A stretch of DNA of 64,000 nucleotides from Rhodothermales bacterium (GCA_017643395.1 JAEPNP010000007.1:62001-126000), one strand, 5' to 3'. Numbered from the stretch's first letter, positions 40,454 to 51,500 are shown. A program made the numbers and translations. The notes: a model not told the origin generated them from the letters alone.

Positions 40454-43400
40454 GTGCTCAACCGTCCACGGCAGCCAGGAAATGCGACCTCGGTCAGGAC
40501 TGAAGAGGTCCAGCTACCGGGTTACTGTTGCCGTCTGGTGGCAATGCTGGTCGGCCTTGCGCTCCTCGCCTCGGAGGCGTCTGGGCAAGCGTTCCGGTGG
40601 GCTGAGAGTTCCTACACAGCCGTCACATGGACCACGGCCGATGGGCTACCGATCGACCGGATAAACGACGTGGTGCGGACACCCGATGGCTACGTTTGGG
40701 CGGCCACGATTGAGGGGCTGGTGCGCTTCGACGGCGTCCGATTTCACACCTTCAACGGGGCCAATACCCCCGCACTGGAGACGAGCAGGCTGACCCTGCT
40801 CCACGTCGACAAACAGGGCACGCTCTGGATCGTGACGGAGAGGCTTTCCGTCATCCGCTACGACGACTACCGTTTCGAGCCGATCACGATAGAGGGGAAG
40901 CGGATCAGACTTACAGGTCCTACTCCCCACGTCTCCCAACGCATCCATGAGGATTCCGCTGGGGCCATGTGGTTCGCGACGCCATCGGGCGCCGTGAAAG
41001 TGAACTCGGACCAGAGCGTGCTCATGTCTCCAGGCTCCGGGAATGAGGGAGCCGTGTTGGGCATCGGCAGGGCTGTGGGAGGAGGTATCTGGATTTCGTA
41101 CGAGGGTGGCACGGCGTATCTGCTCGGCGTGGGCGGGACTGTCCAGCGCTTCGGGGGGCAGAGCGGACTCGAGGGGTTCGTTTCACGGGTGTTCGCCGAC
41201 TCCCTCGACCGTACCTGGGCGGCTGGTGAAGAAGGGATTTTCCGACTGTCTCAGGACGTGTTTCGCCCCGTCCTGGCCTCCGGCCTCCCAGTCGGAAGGG
41301 ACTATCACTTTGCCACCACATTGACGAACGGCGATCCCTGGTTCGGGACAACGGGAGGGGCAGCGTTTCAACTCGAAGGGGACGAACTGCGGTACGTCCA
41401 TCACGCCGACAGCATTCCTTTTGTCCGCGCGCCCGCGCCCGGGTCGGTTTTTCGCGGTTATGCGGACTGGCAGGTCCTGGCCGACGGGAGCACTATCGAT
41501 GTTCTGCACAACAGGACCCCTGTCTACTCTTTTTCCGGGAACATCAACAACATGTGGTCGGGGGAAGCGAATGACGCATGGATTGCCTCGGACGGCGGTT
41601 TGATTCACCTCGCCCCGGCTCCGGTATCCGTAATCGATCATCCAGACAGGGATTCAGGCGGGGGATCCGCAAATGTCTACCCGCTGCTTCAGGACTCCAA
41701 CGGCACCATCTGGGCCGGGCACCTCTGGTACGAGTTGCTCCGAATAGATGCGCAGGGCATAGAGGTTTGGGGTGTCGAGAACCGCGGCGTGGACGCAGGA
41801 CACCCCTGGTCGCTCTACGAGGACTCCAGCGGGAGAGTGCTCGTAGCCGGGACGGGTGTCTGCAAGCTTCATCCGGGACCGGTCGAGTGCCCTCCCGATG
41901 ATCTCCGGCCCCCCTCCATTGGAGGAATCCGGGTCATGTGGGAGGACGCCTCGGGTCGTTTCTGGCTTGGCGGCGAAACGGGGATTGCCCTGCGAGAAAA
42001 TGGTGCCTGGCAGCGCTTCGGTGATGACACGGTTGGCATCTCGAACGCCTGGATCCGCGCAATAGAGGAAGACTCGAACGGCGCTCTGTGGTTTGGCACT
42101 AACGGGGGAGGACTGCTCCGGTACCGCGGCAACAGCTTCGAGTCGTTTTCCCGGTCCGATGGTTTCTGCAGTGATTTGGTACGGGATCTTTTCTTCTCTC
42201 CCGACGGGGCGTTGTGGGTCGCTACGGAGGACCGAGGACTCTGCCGCATCGCCAACCCGCTGGATCCTGTTTCCGAACTGGAGATCGGCATTGTCGGCAC
42301 TCCGCAGGGACTGGGCTACGATGGGGTACATGCCGTAACGCTGGATGCCCAAGGACGCCTTTGGATGAGCACAAACAGTGGCATCGGCCATGCGCGCCTG
42401 GCGGAACTCACGGAGGTGGCGCTCGACCCGACGTTGGGTGTTCGGTATGTGGCGTATGACGAGCGGGACGGCATGCGCAATCGCGAGGCTAATGGAGGCG
42501 TGCAGCCGGCCTCGTTGACCGCCCGAGACGGCACCGTCTGGTTTCCCACCCAGCAAGGCCTCGCGGTCGTCGACCCGGCGCAGGTGAAGTCGACGCCCTG
42601 GGCGCCCGTGCTCATCGAGACCATTACCGCGCCCGACACCACATTCTATCCTTCCGATGAGATTCGCCTGACCGCCGAGCAGACTGACGTCGCGGTCAGC
42701 TACACCTACCCCCGTTTTCGCAAAGCTGAGGACCTCGCTTTCCAGTATCGGCTTCTTGGCCACAGCGATTGGATTCATGTCGGCTCGGAACGCATCGCAC
42801 GGTTCTCCGGGGTTCCTCCTGGGGAGACGACATTTCAGATTCGCATCGCGGAAGGGCAGCGGGGGGCTGAAGAATCCGTGACCTCGGTTTCCATATATCG
42901 CGAGCCCCGGTTTCGGGAGACCCGCTGGCCCTGGCTGCTTGGGTTCCTCTTCGCGGTGGCGCTGGGCGCAGTGGGAAGCTCAGCCCGGAACACCCGGCTT
43001 CGCCGCCGCGCAGAGCGGCTTGAACAGGAAATCCAGCATCGCACGAAGGACCTGCGATCCGCTCTGGACACGGTGGCGGTCCAGGCAGAAGAGCTTCGTT
43101 CGTTGGACGAGGCAAAGTCCCGGTTCTTTGCAAATGTGAGCCATGAGTTGAGAACGCCGCTGACGATGATTCTCGGGCCCCTCCGTGGTCTGCTGGAGGG
43201 GCGGTATGGAGGAGTCTCCCCCGATGCGGGAGCGCAGCTGGAGGTCATGCTTCGAAACAGCCGGCGGCTGCTTCGGCTCGTAAATCAGATACTCGACCTC
43301 GCGGAACTGGACAGCGGACATCTCGCAATTGACGCAAAGCCGCATGACTTATGTCGCTTTGTGGAGCAGCTCACGGAAGCGTTTCAGGGAGCCGCGACCT

Positions 43401-44638
43401 CCAGGGGCCTGGATCTAACCCTTGACTCGTCCGGACCAATCGAGGTGCCGTTCGATCCTCAGCACCTGGAAGTGATACTCCTGAATCTCATCTCCAACGC
43501 CATCAAATTCACGGCCCCGGGAGGAAGGGTTCAGATTCGTCTTGCCATCAGGGGAGGTAACGCTCTCATGGAGGTAATCGACACGGGAGACGGCATCGCG
43601 CCGGAGTCCCTGCCAAAGGTGTTCGACAGATTCTATCAGGAGGAAGGCTCACCCGGCACCGGAATCGGGCTCGCGCTGGCAAGGGAACTGGCCCGTCTGC
43701 ATGGCGGCGAGCTGACGGCAGAGAGCGAGGAGGGGCGCGGATCGACGTTCACCGTCTCGCTGCCGGGAGCGCTCTCCGAGGTCACGAAGGGCACCACAGT
43801 CCCGGCCTCCGATCCGATCGACTTGGGTCCCAATCCCGCGGCGAGGGGATCTTCGGCGGCATCCGAGACCACGGATGACGAAGTACCGACCATTCTGGTC
43901 GTGGAGGACAATCCGGATCTGCGGGCGTACCTGACTGAACTGCTCGAGCACGAGTATCGTGTTCTCCTGTCCGCGGACGGCGACGAGGCATCTAAACTCG
44001 TGGCAAGAGTGCTACCCGACCTCATCCTGTCCGATGTCATGATGCCCGGGATGGACGGGGTTCAGTTGAGTCGCTCGCTAAAGACAGATCGCATGACCGC
44101 CCACATCCCGGTTATACTGCTAACGGCCAAAGCGTCCCGAAGAGACGCGTTGGAGGGTTTGCGGGCTGGGGCGGACGACTATATCGCAAAACCCTTTGAT
44201 CCGGAGGAGCTCCTGGCCCGGCTGCGAAACCAGCTCCGAACGCGGAAGAGCTTGCGGGCCAGGTACCAGGGCGACTCCAAGCCCATCCTGCGCGACATGG
44301 ACCGGTCAGACGGGGGACTGGTCGCTCAATGCGAGGCTTACGTACGTCGGCGAATGGCTGACCCGAGCCTGACCGTGGAGGGACTGGCAGAGGCGCTGAA
44401 TCTGACCTATTCAACACTCAATAGGCGCCTGGCTTCCGAAGCTGGCGTTAAAGCCACTCAACTCATCCGCAGGGTACGGCTCCGGGAGGCGGCAACTCTC
44501 CTCGAGGAAGGTGCGGGTTCAGTGACCGAAGTTGCCTACGGAGTCGGGTTCAATACGCTCTCGTATTTCGCCAAGTGTTTCAAGGATGAGTACGGGGTTC
44601 TTCCTTCGACCCATATGGGCACGGGGAAGCGAAAGTAG
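40454..44638 (+). CDS. Hybrid two-component system (HTCS) sensor kinase/response regulator
   Basis: This 1394-residue protein has a signal/membrane segment ('LVAMLVGLALLASEASGQ') and a periplasmic propeller at ~50-730 of Reg_prop type ('WTTADGLPIDRINDVVRTPDGYVWAAT', 'EDSNGALWFGTNGGGLLRY'). A Y_Y_Y-type domain, a membrane helix near 825-845, HisKA ('FFANVSHELRTPLT', His897), HATPase ('NLISNAIKFTAPGG', 'GTGIGLALARELARLHGG'), a receiver domain ('DLILSDVMMPGMDG', Asp1194) and a C-terminal AraC HTH follow. All steps of a signalling chain are in one polypeptide, as in Bacteroidota polysaccharide-sensing HTCS proteins. Start GTG 40454 is uncertain. No SusC/D or glycosidase genes adjoin it. Confidence 0.94.
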   Translation: MLNRPRQPGNATSVRTEEVQLPGYCCRLVAMLVGLALLASEASGQAFRWAESSYTAVTWTTADGLPIDRINDVVRTPDGYVWAATIEGLVRFDGVRFHTFNGANTPALETSRLTLLHVDKQGTLWIVTERLSVIRYDDYRFEPITIEGKRIRLTGPTPHVSQRIHEDSAGAMWFATPSGAVKVNSDQSVLMSPGSGNEGAVLGIGRAVGGGIWISYEGGTAYLLGVGGTVQRFGGQSGLEGFVSRVFADSLDRTWAAGEEGIFRLSQDVFRPVLASGLPVGRDYHFATTLTNGDPWFGTTGGAAFQLEGDELRYVHHADSIPFVRAPAPGSVFRGYADWQVLADGSTIDVLHNRTPVYSFSGNINNMWSGEANDAWIASDGGLIHLAPAPVSVIDHPDRDSGGGSANVYPLLQDSNGTIWAGHLWYELLRIDAQGIEVWGVENRGVDAGHPWSLYEDSSGRVLVAGTGVCKLHPGPVECPPDDLRPPSIGGIRVMWEDASGRFWLGGETGIALRENGAWQRFGDDTVGISNAWIRAIEEDSNGALWFGTNGGGLLRYRGNSFESFSRSDGFCSDLVRDLFFSPDGALWVATEDRGLCRIANPLDPVSELEIGIVGTPQGLGYDGVHAVTLDAQGRLWMSTNSGIGHARLAELTEVALDPTLGVRYVAYDERDGMRNREANGGVQPASLTARDGTVWFPTQQGLAVVDPAQVKSTPWAPVLIETITAPDTTFYPSDEIRLTAEQTDVAVSYTYPRFRKAEDLAFQYRLLGHSDWIHVGSERIARFSGVPPGETTFQIRIAEGQRGAEESVTSVSIYREPRFRETRWPWLLGFLFAVALGAVGSSARNTRLRRRAERLEQEIQHRTKDLRSALDTVAVQAEELRSLDEAKSRFFANVSHELRTPLTMILGPLRGLLEGRYGGVSPDAGAQLEVMLRNSRRLLRLVNQILDLAELDSGHLAIDAKPHDLCRFVEQLTEAFQGAATSRGLDLTLDSSGPIEVPFDPQHLEVILLNLISNAIKFTAPGGRVQIRLAIRGGNALMEVIDTGDGIAPESLPKVFDRFYQEEGSPGTGIGLALARELARLHGGELTAESEEGRGSTFTVSLPGALSEVTKGTTVPASDPIDLGPNPAARGSSAASETTDDEVPTILVVEDNPDLRAYLTELLEHEYRVLLSADGDEASKLVARVLPDLILSDVMMPGMDGVQLSRSLKTDRMTAHIPVILLTAKASRRDALEGLRAGADDYIAKPFDPEELLARLRNQLRTRKSLRARYQGDSKPILRDMDRSDGGLVAQCEAYVRRRMADPSLTVEGLAEALNLTYSTLNRRLASEAGVKATQLIRRVRLREAATLLEEGAGSVTEVAYGVGFNTLSYFAKCFKDEYGVLPSTHMGTGKRK

Positions 44639-44768
44639 GCGGTCAATAGGCCCACGTTCGGGCCGCGAGATGCGTTTGCAAGTTCTGTTGCAACGATTGG
44701 CAGTTTCGTGACAGATGCCGGTTGGCGGGCGCTGTAGGCTGGTTCAGCGCTCACCTACACCACGTCCA

Positions 44769-44960
44769 ATGACGGATCCGCTTCCCCCTGCCGTAACGCC
44801 CCCTGCTAGAACGGGTCGTCGCTCCCAGGCCCTCGAGAACGAACTGGCGGAACTCGAGTCGCTCGCAGATGCCCGCACCGCTCAGGACCGGGAGAACCGA
44901 GGACCGAGGGACAAACAATCCTCTTCGATTCAGGAGATGGACCGCCCCGGCCACAAGTAG
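44769..44960 (+). CDS. Candidate small hydrophilic protein
   Basis: This 63-residue ORF has a proline-rich start (MTDPLPPAVTPPARTGRR), a short helical segment (ALENELAELESLADA) of coiled-coil character, and a charged tail. It lies between the HTCS gene and the 2140-residue surface protein gene, both on the same strand. There is no recognised family, signal or Shine-Dalgarno sequence. It could be real or a chance ORF in the 382-bp gap. The rest of that gap (44639-44768 and 44961-45020) shows nothing recognisable. Confidence 0.3.
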   Translation: MTDPLPPAVTPPARTGRRSQALENELAELESLADARTAQDRENRGPRDKQSSSIQEMDRPGHK

Positions 44961-45020
44961 CCGCTCTCGGGAAGCCGTCCGAGCTCCAGATGCGCCAACC
45001 CGGCGCCCTCAGCCACCACT

Positions 45021-48000
45021 ATGCCATCCGAACCAGCGATGCAAAATTCTGCCCATATCCCAAACTCGGTTCAGTGTTTGTCAGGTGCGAAGGACACCCG
45101 CAGAACGTCGCACGATGGCCGATGGGCGATGTGCGTAGTCCTGCTAACATGCCTGGCCGCAGCGCCGGATGCAGCTGCGCAGGTCTCTCTGGCCTCCAAC
45201 GAGACAGTTGGGGGACCATTGGTCGGTGCCGTGGTGGGGCAGTCGTTTCAGCCGACCAGTTCGGGAATCCTGACGTCGGTGCAGCTGAAGTTCCTCCTCC
45301 CTACGGAGGGTTCGGACCAGTTTGCTGTCTATGATGGCGAAGCGGTGGGGGGTACGCCGCTAGCCTCAGGAAATTTGCTGCCAGGTGTAGCTGGCACCTT
45401 CGAATCGTTTAAGACGGTCGCGGAGTTTTCCCCCGGGATTCCGGTGACCGCGGGGAAAACATATACCATCACGTTCACGGGAGACCTTTTTCCGCTCAGT
45501 CCAGTCGGAGATTTCTACCCACAGGGCAAGGCCTACCTTCCTTCCGGATTCCTCGCGGGAAACGATTTGGCATTCAATATCCTGGGCACGCCCAACGAGG
45601 CCCCAACCTTAACCGGGGCACCCTCCGACGTGTCGTTCACGGAGGACACCCCAGGCCAGCTGGACGTTTCCAATCTGGTGGTAGCGGACCCGGAAGACGA
45701 CAACGTCACACTAACTCTGACTGCATCCGAAGGCACCTTTGCCGCACCTGGAGATGGTTCCATCATTCGCGTGAGTGCGACTCTGGTCAGCCCAACCGTG
45801 GTGACACTGTCGGGTACACCGGATGATGTCACCAGCTACCTCGAGACCAGCGTTTTCGACTGGACGCCTGCCCCTGACGACTATGGCGAGGACAGCTCCA
45901 CCATCGAAGTGGTAGCAAACGACGGCAGTTCGAATTCAAACGTCTTTATCATCAATGTCGATATCACGCCCGTGAACGACCCCCCGACGGTCGCGGGGCT
46001 CTCCGCGGACGTCACAATCCTAGAGGATGCAGAGACAGGCATCCTGCTCGGCGGCACCATTACCGACGCTGATGGCGACGAACTTACTGTGATACTGACG
46101 GCCAGCGCCGGTGCGTGGTCCGCCCCCCTTAGCGGGACAGACATAGGGTCGGGCGTCACGGCCACCAAGGTGAGCGATACCGTAGTCTCGTTGGTCGGGT
46201 CGCCGGCAGACATTACGACTTACCTCGCGCACACTACTCCGCCACCGCCGAAGCTCCAGTACACAGGAGATTCTGACGCCATCGGAGTTGGCGCCGCGAC
46301 AATCACCATCGTTGCGAGGGACAGCAATGGATCGGGTGATGTTAATCTCGGCTCTGTCAACGTCAACATCACGGCCGTCAACGACCCACCATCGTTTACC
46401 GAAGGGGGCGACATCACCGTAAACGAGGACTCTGGGCCCTATTCGGCGACCTGGGCGACCGACCTGGTAGCAGGTCCGCCCGATGAAAGCGGGCAGTCTC
46501 TCAACTTCCAGGCAACCTCCACCAACCTCGAGCTCTTCAGCGTCGCACCAGCCCTCAGTTCCGACGGCACGTTGTCCTTCACCCCGGCCCCCGACGCAAG
46601 CGGAACTGCTGTTGTTACGGCTACCCTTTCAGACAATGGGGGGACCGACAGTGGAGGCGATCCTGATGCGGCGCCTGTCAGCTTCTCGATCGAAGTCCTT
46701 GAGGTCAACGACGCCCCCTCAGTTACACTTGGCCCTGATATCACCGTGGCGGAGGACTCGGGCGACACATTCCTTTCCGGCTGGGCCACGGACGTCAGCG
46801 CGGGGCCGGCCAACGAATCCGGCCAGGCAGTTTCTTTTGACGTGTCGACAGACCACTCGCTATTCAGTGTAGCGCCACAGCTCTACAGTGATGGTTCCAT
46901 CAACTTTGTGCCTGCGGAGCATGCTTTTGGGACCGCCACGGTCACGGTAACCGTCCGTGACAGCGGACCGAAGGACGGCGATAATGTCAACACCGCGGGG
47001 CCGCTGACCTTCGACATCGTCATTACCCCGGTCAACGACGATCCCGCGATAACCGGGCTGCCTTCGGAGGTGGCCGTCGTAGAGGACACGGCAAGCCCGC
47101 TAGGGTTGGGATCGGCAAGCTTCGAAGACCCGGACGGCGAGGACATTACGGTCACACTGACGGTCAGCGCCGGCACATTCGCGACCCCTGGAGACGGCTC
47201 CGGGGTGGGAGCCGGGGTACAAGCGACCCTTGACACCGCGACATCGGTGCGCCTTGTCGGATTGCCCTCCGACATCAACTCCTACCTGGATACCGCCTCC
47301 AACCTCACATACACAGGACCGCCGGATGTGAACGGGTCCGCCGCGGCTACCCTATCCATCGTAGCAAACGACGGTTCGGGCGCGGGCGATCTGAATCTGG
47401 CGACCCTCGACATCAACATCGCTTCGGTCAACGACGTGCCCGCCGCGACGGGCCTGCCGTCGGATACGACTGTTCCGGAAGACTCGGAGGCCAACATCGA
47501 CCTTAGCGGGACCGCGGTCGAGGACGTCGATTCTAACTCAATCACGGTGACGCTGACGGTAGACCGTGGCACGTGGTCCGCGCCGGCATCCGGCGCCGGC
47601 ATTGGTGCCGGGGTGTCTGAGGCGTTGCTCAGTGGGTCAGTCCTCACGCTTTCCGGCGCTCCGGCCGACATCAGTTCCTACCTCAGTACGCCTTCGCACG
47701 TCCGGTACACAGGGGCCGCAGACTCAAATGGAGAGGACGCCGCGGTCATTGGGGTCGCCGCCAATGATGGGGACGGCTCCGGGAGTGTAACGCTGGGTAG
47801 TGTGAACATCGACATCACTGCCGTAAACGATCCGCCCAGCTTTTCGGCGGGTTCCGACCTGATCGTTGGGGAGGACTCCGGCGCGCAATCCGTTCCGAAC
47901 TGGGCGACAAGCATCCGCAGTGGTCCTGCAAACGAAGCCGACCAGACGCTGACGTTTTCGCTCTCGTACGACAACTCGAGCCTGTTTTCCGCCGGACCGG

Positions 48001-51000
48001 CCATCGATGGGGACGGCATGCTCACCTACACCCCGGCCGACGACGCAAACGGTTCGGCGACCGTGACCGTGACGCTGTCGGATGACGGCGGGACCAGCGA
48101 CGGTGGGTTGGACACGTCGGCCCCGGAGAGCTTTACGATCACGGTAACTCCCGTCAACGACCCGCCGACGATCACCTTGGACGCGAACCCGGCCGTGTTG
48201 GAAGAAACAGGCGCCGTACTCGCCGGATGGGCCACAGGCATCAGCCCCGGACCCGTAGACGAGGCGTCGCAGTCGCTTTCCGTGATCGTCACTGCGGCGA
48301 ACACGGCGCTGTTTCAAGAGCAGCCTGCCCTGGACCTCTCCACCGGGACGTTGACGTTCAGCCCAGCGCCCGACCAGAACGGGACCAGTGAGGTTTCCCT
48401 GGAGCTTTCCGACAGCGACGGAGCATCCACGTCCGAGACGTTCACCATTGAGGTTGTTCCTGTCAACGATGCCCCATCGTTCTCGCCGGGTAACGACCTG
48501 ACGCTCCCGGAAGACGCGGGTTCGCAGTCCATCACGGGATGGGCATCTAACGTTTCTTCCGGTGCCGCGAATGAGGCCACTCAGTCGCTCAGCTTCCTGG
48601 TCATCGCGTCCAACCCGGCGCTCTTCTCCGAGCTACCAAGTCTCGACGTCTCAGGCGCGCTGACCTTCATTCCTGCTGCCGACGCCTCAGGAGTGTCTAC
48701 GGTCGGTCTGCGACTCCGTGATAACGGCGGCACGGACAACGGTGGTGTGGACACCAGCGAGTCCGCATCGTTCACAATTACCGTGTCCCCAATCAACGAC
48801 CCTCCGGTCCTGACTCTTCCCGGCCCGCAGTCAGTGGATGAGGACGGAGCGCTGGTCATCAACGCGTCGGTTCAGGACGTCGATTCGGCATCACTCACCG
48901 CCCGTGTAGCCGCCACTTCCTCCCTGGAGCTGGCATCCACCAGCGGAATCACCATCTCTGACGGAGCGTCGGGATCCTCGTCGGTGTCTTTCTTTGGCTC
49001 TCCGTCCTCAGTAGCCAGGGCGCTCGCTTCCATCACGTACCGACCCGACCCGGACTTCGTCGGTGAAGGTTCTCTGTCTGTCTCTGTTTCGGACGGCCTG
49101 GAGACCATCTCCGGGACCGTGCCGATCACGGTCATATCCGTTAATGACGCGCCGATCGCGGTGCCGGATGAGGCCTCCACGTTTTCCGGAGAGTCGATCG
49201 TGGTCCGTCCGCTGCGTAACGACTCCGATCCGGAGGGCGATCCGCTCTCCGTACTTTCCATCGGCCAGCCATCCTCCGGGATCGCGACACTGAACCCGGA
49301 CTGGACGGTCAGCTACCTGGCTCCGGCGGATCTGGACGCGCAGGTCGAGATCACCTACGTCCTGTCCGACGGCTCCGATACCACGCAGGGTATCATTACG
49401 GTGCGCGTCAACGGCCCGGGGCCAGACGGAGACGGCATCGCCGGCTTCGTCGAAGCCGGCGCACCCAACGGAGGAGACGGCAACGGCGACGGGCTCCCGG
49501 ATGCCGAGCAGCGAAACGTAGCGTCCATCCCGGTGGCGACGGGCGACTTAACGGGCCAATTCCTGACGCTCGCCACCGAGGCCAATCTTTCGTTTGAGCA
49601 GGTGTTGTCCGACGAGATTCCGGATCCCGAGAACGCTCCTGCCGACGCTGCCTTCCCGGTGGGGCTGGTGTCGTTCACCGTCAGCAATCTTGAGGTAGGT
49701 CAGTCAACCGTAGTGACGGTGATTCTGCCACGTGGGGCGACAGTGGTTTCCTGGTACATGTACGGACCTACAAGTGTCAATCCGGCACCGCACTGGTACG
49801 AATTCGACTGGGACGGCAAGACCGGGGCTGTAATTCACCCCGAAACCGCCTCGGATCCGCCCAAGGTTGACCTTCACTTCACCGATGGCCTTCGCGGGGA
49901 CCACGACCTCCTCGCCAACGGCATCATTGTCGATCCGGGAGTTCCAGTCTTCAAGCAGAACTCGCTCCCGCTCACAGCAGCCGATACGGCGACAATGGAC
50001 GAGGACACCTCAACCACGGTGTTGCCGTTGGCGAACGACACGGACCCCGACGGGGACACTCTCATTCTTCGGTCCATCTCGACAGCGAGCAGCGGGACAG
50101 CCGTCATGAAGGCGGATGGCTCCGTCACCTACACGCCCAAGCCCGACTTTTTCGGCTCCGACCAGATTGTGTATCGGGTATCGGACGGGTTCGGCACCTC
50201 GGTGCAGTCGACCATCAGCTTTGTTGTGGAGGCGGTGGAGGACCAGCCCGTTGCAGTGGCCGACTCGGCAGAGACGACTGAGGATGCCAGCGTCACGATT
50301 CCGTTCCTCGGTAACGATTACGATCCAGATGGGGATCACTTCTACCTGGCGTCCCTTGACGACCCCCAAAATGGTCGGGCGGTCTTTGTCGGTCAGCATA
50401 ACTTGGTGTACATCCCGAATCCGGACTTTGCGGGCACGGATACATTCACCTACTCCATCGCCGACCGGCCCGGAGTCGCGGTGGTCGGCACGGTCACCAT
50501 CACTGTGCGGGCCACCAACGACGCGCCCGTCGCGGTGGCAGATTCGGTGCAAACGTCCGAGGACACGCGCCTTGTGGCTGCCCTGCTTCTTAACGATCTC
50601 GACGTCGATGGGGACACGCTCCGAGTGACGGCGGTCTCACAGCCTGCTCACGGTGCGACAGTGATCCAGGCGGATGGAACCGTTTCTTACGTTCCCAATG
50701 AGGACTTCTTCGGTAGCGACCGATTCACGTATGTGGCGGGGGACGGTCAGTCAGAATCGGAGGAGACAGCGGTCATTGTAACAGTCTCCCCCGTAAACGA
50801 CGCTCCTGTGTTTGAGGCACAGCCTCTCTCGGGGCCGGGAGGACCCATCGTATTGGCGGCCAACACGTTCGAGTTGGCCTACCTGGACGCGACCGATGTG
50901 GACGACAGGGCTCTTGTGCATGTATACGAGTTGGCGTCCGGGCAAGACTTTCTCGAAGTGTTGTTGAGCCGGGAAGCATCAGGAGGCCAAATCCGTCTGG

Positions 51001-51443
51001 ATGCGGACACTGAGCTGATTCCCGTTCTTGAGGCCGCGGGTTTGTCGGTTTCCCAGGACATTACCGTCTATCAACGCATGACCGCTACCGACCCGGCAGG
51101 TGCCCGGGCAGTCTCAGAGCCGGTGGAAGTGACCTTCGCCCGGGGAACCGCAACCGGTCTTGAAGAGGTCGATGTCCCGCAGGATTACTACCTGAGTGGC
51201 AACTACCCGAACCCGTTTAATCCGTCCACCACGCTGGTATTTGGCCTACCCGAAGCCACTCTGGTCAGGGTGGAACTCTACGAACTCACCGGCCGTCAGG
51301 TCAGCACGCTGCTGCACGAAACACTCCTGGCAGGTCACCACAAAGTTCCGGTGAGGCTCTCGGGTCTCCCCACGGGTGTTTACCTGTACCGCCTGGTTGC
51401 CGGAGAACGGGGCTTCTCCAGGCTCTTGCATCTGGTGAAATAG
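45021..51443 (+). CDS. Giant secreted cadherin/Ig-like repeat protein with T9SS sorting domain
   Basis: This 2140-residue protein has an N-terminal signal ('MCVVLLTCLAAAPDAAAQ'). An N-terminal beta domain (~55-190) follows, then about a dozen ~100-residue cadherin/Ig-like modules starting with 'NDPPT' or 'NDAPS' and carrying calcium-type 'DADGDEL' or 'DPDGDTL' loops. A choice-of-anchor U segment (~1470-1640; 'WYMYGPTS', 'LHFTDGLRGDHDLLANG') precedes tandem-95-like repeats and a C-terminal type-9 sorting module ('GNYPNPFNPSTTLVFGLPE', 'LPTGVYLYRLV'). It is likely a surface adhesin or stalk. Start 45021 or ATG 45039 cannot be separated. A hairpin follows. Confidence 0.9.
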   Translation: MPSEPAMQNSAHIPNSVQCLSGAKDTRRTSHDGRWAMCVVLLTCLAAAPDAAAQVSLASNETVGGPLVGAVVGQSFQPTSSGILTSVQLKFLLPTEGSDQFAVYDGEAVGGTPLASGNLLPGVAGTFESFKTVAEFSPGIPVTAGKTYTITFTGDLFPLSPVGDFYPQGKAYLPSGFLAGNDLAFNILGTPNEAPTLTGAPSDVSFTEDTPGQLDVSNLVVADPEDDNVTLTLTASEGTFAAPGDGSIIRVSATLVSPTVVTLSGTPDDVTSYLETSVFDWTPAPDDYGEDSSTIEVVANDGSSNSNVFIINVDITPVNDPPTVAGLSADVTILEDAETGILLGGTITDADGDELTVILTASAGAWSAPLSGTDIGSGVTATKVSDTVVSLVGSPADITTYLAHTTPPPPKLQYTGDSDAIGVGAATITIVARDSNGSGDVNLGSVNVNITAVNDPPSFTEGGDITVNEDSGPYSATWATDLVAGPPDESGQSLNFQATSTNLELFSVAPALSSDGTLSFTPAPDASGTAVVTATLSDNGGTDSGGDPDAAPVSFSIEVLEVNDAPSVTLGPDITVAEDSGDTFLSGWATDVSAGPANESGQAVSFDVSTDHSLFSVAPQLYSDGSINFVPAEHAFGTATVTVTVRDSGPKDGDNVNTAGPLTFDIVITPVNDDPAITGLPSEVAVVEDTASPLGLGSASFEDPDGEDITVTLTVSAGTFATPGDGSGVGAGVQATLDTATSVRLVGLPSDINSYLDTASNLTYTGPPDVNGSAAATLSIVANDGSGAGDLNLATLDINIASVNDVPAATGLPSDTTVPEDSEANIDLSGTAVEDVDSNSITVTLTVDRGTWSAPASGAGIGAGVSEALLSGSVLTLSGAPADISSYLSTPSHVRYTGAADSNGEDAAVIGVAANDGDGSGSVTLGSVNIDITAVNDPPSFSAGSDLIVGEDSGAQSVPNWATSIRSGPANEADQTLTFSLSYDNSSLFSAGPAIDGDGMLTYTPADDANGSATVTVTLSDDGGTSDGGLDTSAPESFTITVTPVNDPPTITLDANPAVLEETGAVLAGWATGISPGPVDEASQSLSVIVTAANTALFQEQPALDLSTGTLTFSPAPDQNGTSEVSLELSDSDGASTSETFTIEVVPVNDAPSFSPGNDLTLPEDAGSQSITGWASNVSSGAANEATQSLSFLVIASNPALFSELPSLDVSGALTFIPAADASGVSTVGLRLRDNGGTDNGGVDTSESASFTITVSPINDPPVLTLPGPQSVDEDGALVINASVQDVDSASLTARVAATSSLELASTSGITISDGASGSSSVSFFGSPSSVARALASITYRPDPDFVGEGSLSVSVSDGLETISGTVPITVISVNDAPIAVPDEASTFSGESIVVRPLRNDSDPEGDPLSVLSIGQPSSGIATLNPDWTVSYLAPADLDAQVEITYVLSDGSDTTQGIITVRVNGPGPDGDGIAGFVEAGAPNGGDGNGDGLPDAEQRNVASIPVATGDLTGQFLTLATEANLSFEQVLSDEIPDPENAPADAAFPVGLVSFTVSNLEVGQSTVVTVILPRGATVVSWYMYGPTSVNPAPHWYEFDWDGKTGAVIHPETASDPPKVDLHFTDGLRGDHDLLANGIIVDPGVPVFKQNSLPLTAADTATMDEDTSTTVLPLANDTDPDGDTLILRSISTASSGTAVMKADGSVTYTPKPDFFGSDQIVYRVSDGFGTSVQSTISFVVEAVEDQPVAVADSAETTEDASVTIPFLGNDYDPDGDHFYLASLDDPQNGRAVFVGQHNLVYIPNPDFAGTDTFTYSIADRPGVAVVGTVTITVRATNDAPVAVADSVQTSEDTRLVAALLLNDLDVDGDTLRVTAVSQPAHGATVIQADGTVSYVPNEDFFGSDRFTYVAGDGQSESEETAVIVTVSPVNDAPVFEAQPLSGPGGPIVLAANTFELAYLDATDVDDRALVHVYELASGQDFLEVLLSREASGGQIRLDADTELIPVLEAAGLSVSQDITVYQRMTATDPAGARAVSEPVEVTFARGTATGLEEVDVPQDYYLSGNYPNPFNPSTTLVFGLPEATLVRVELYELTGRQVSTLLHETLLAGHHKVPVRLSGLPTGVYLYRLVAGERGFSRLLHLVK

Positions 51444-51500
51444 TCCGGGGTCTCGTTGGAGGCTCCGGCTAGCGACGGTGCCGATGTGCTGTCGAGGGGC

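Noticed and set aside
40454-51443. Polysaccharide utilisation locus around the HTCS
   Set aside because: No SusC/SusD pair, glycosidase or sulfatase gene adjoins the hybrid regulator in this window.
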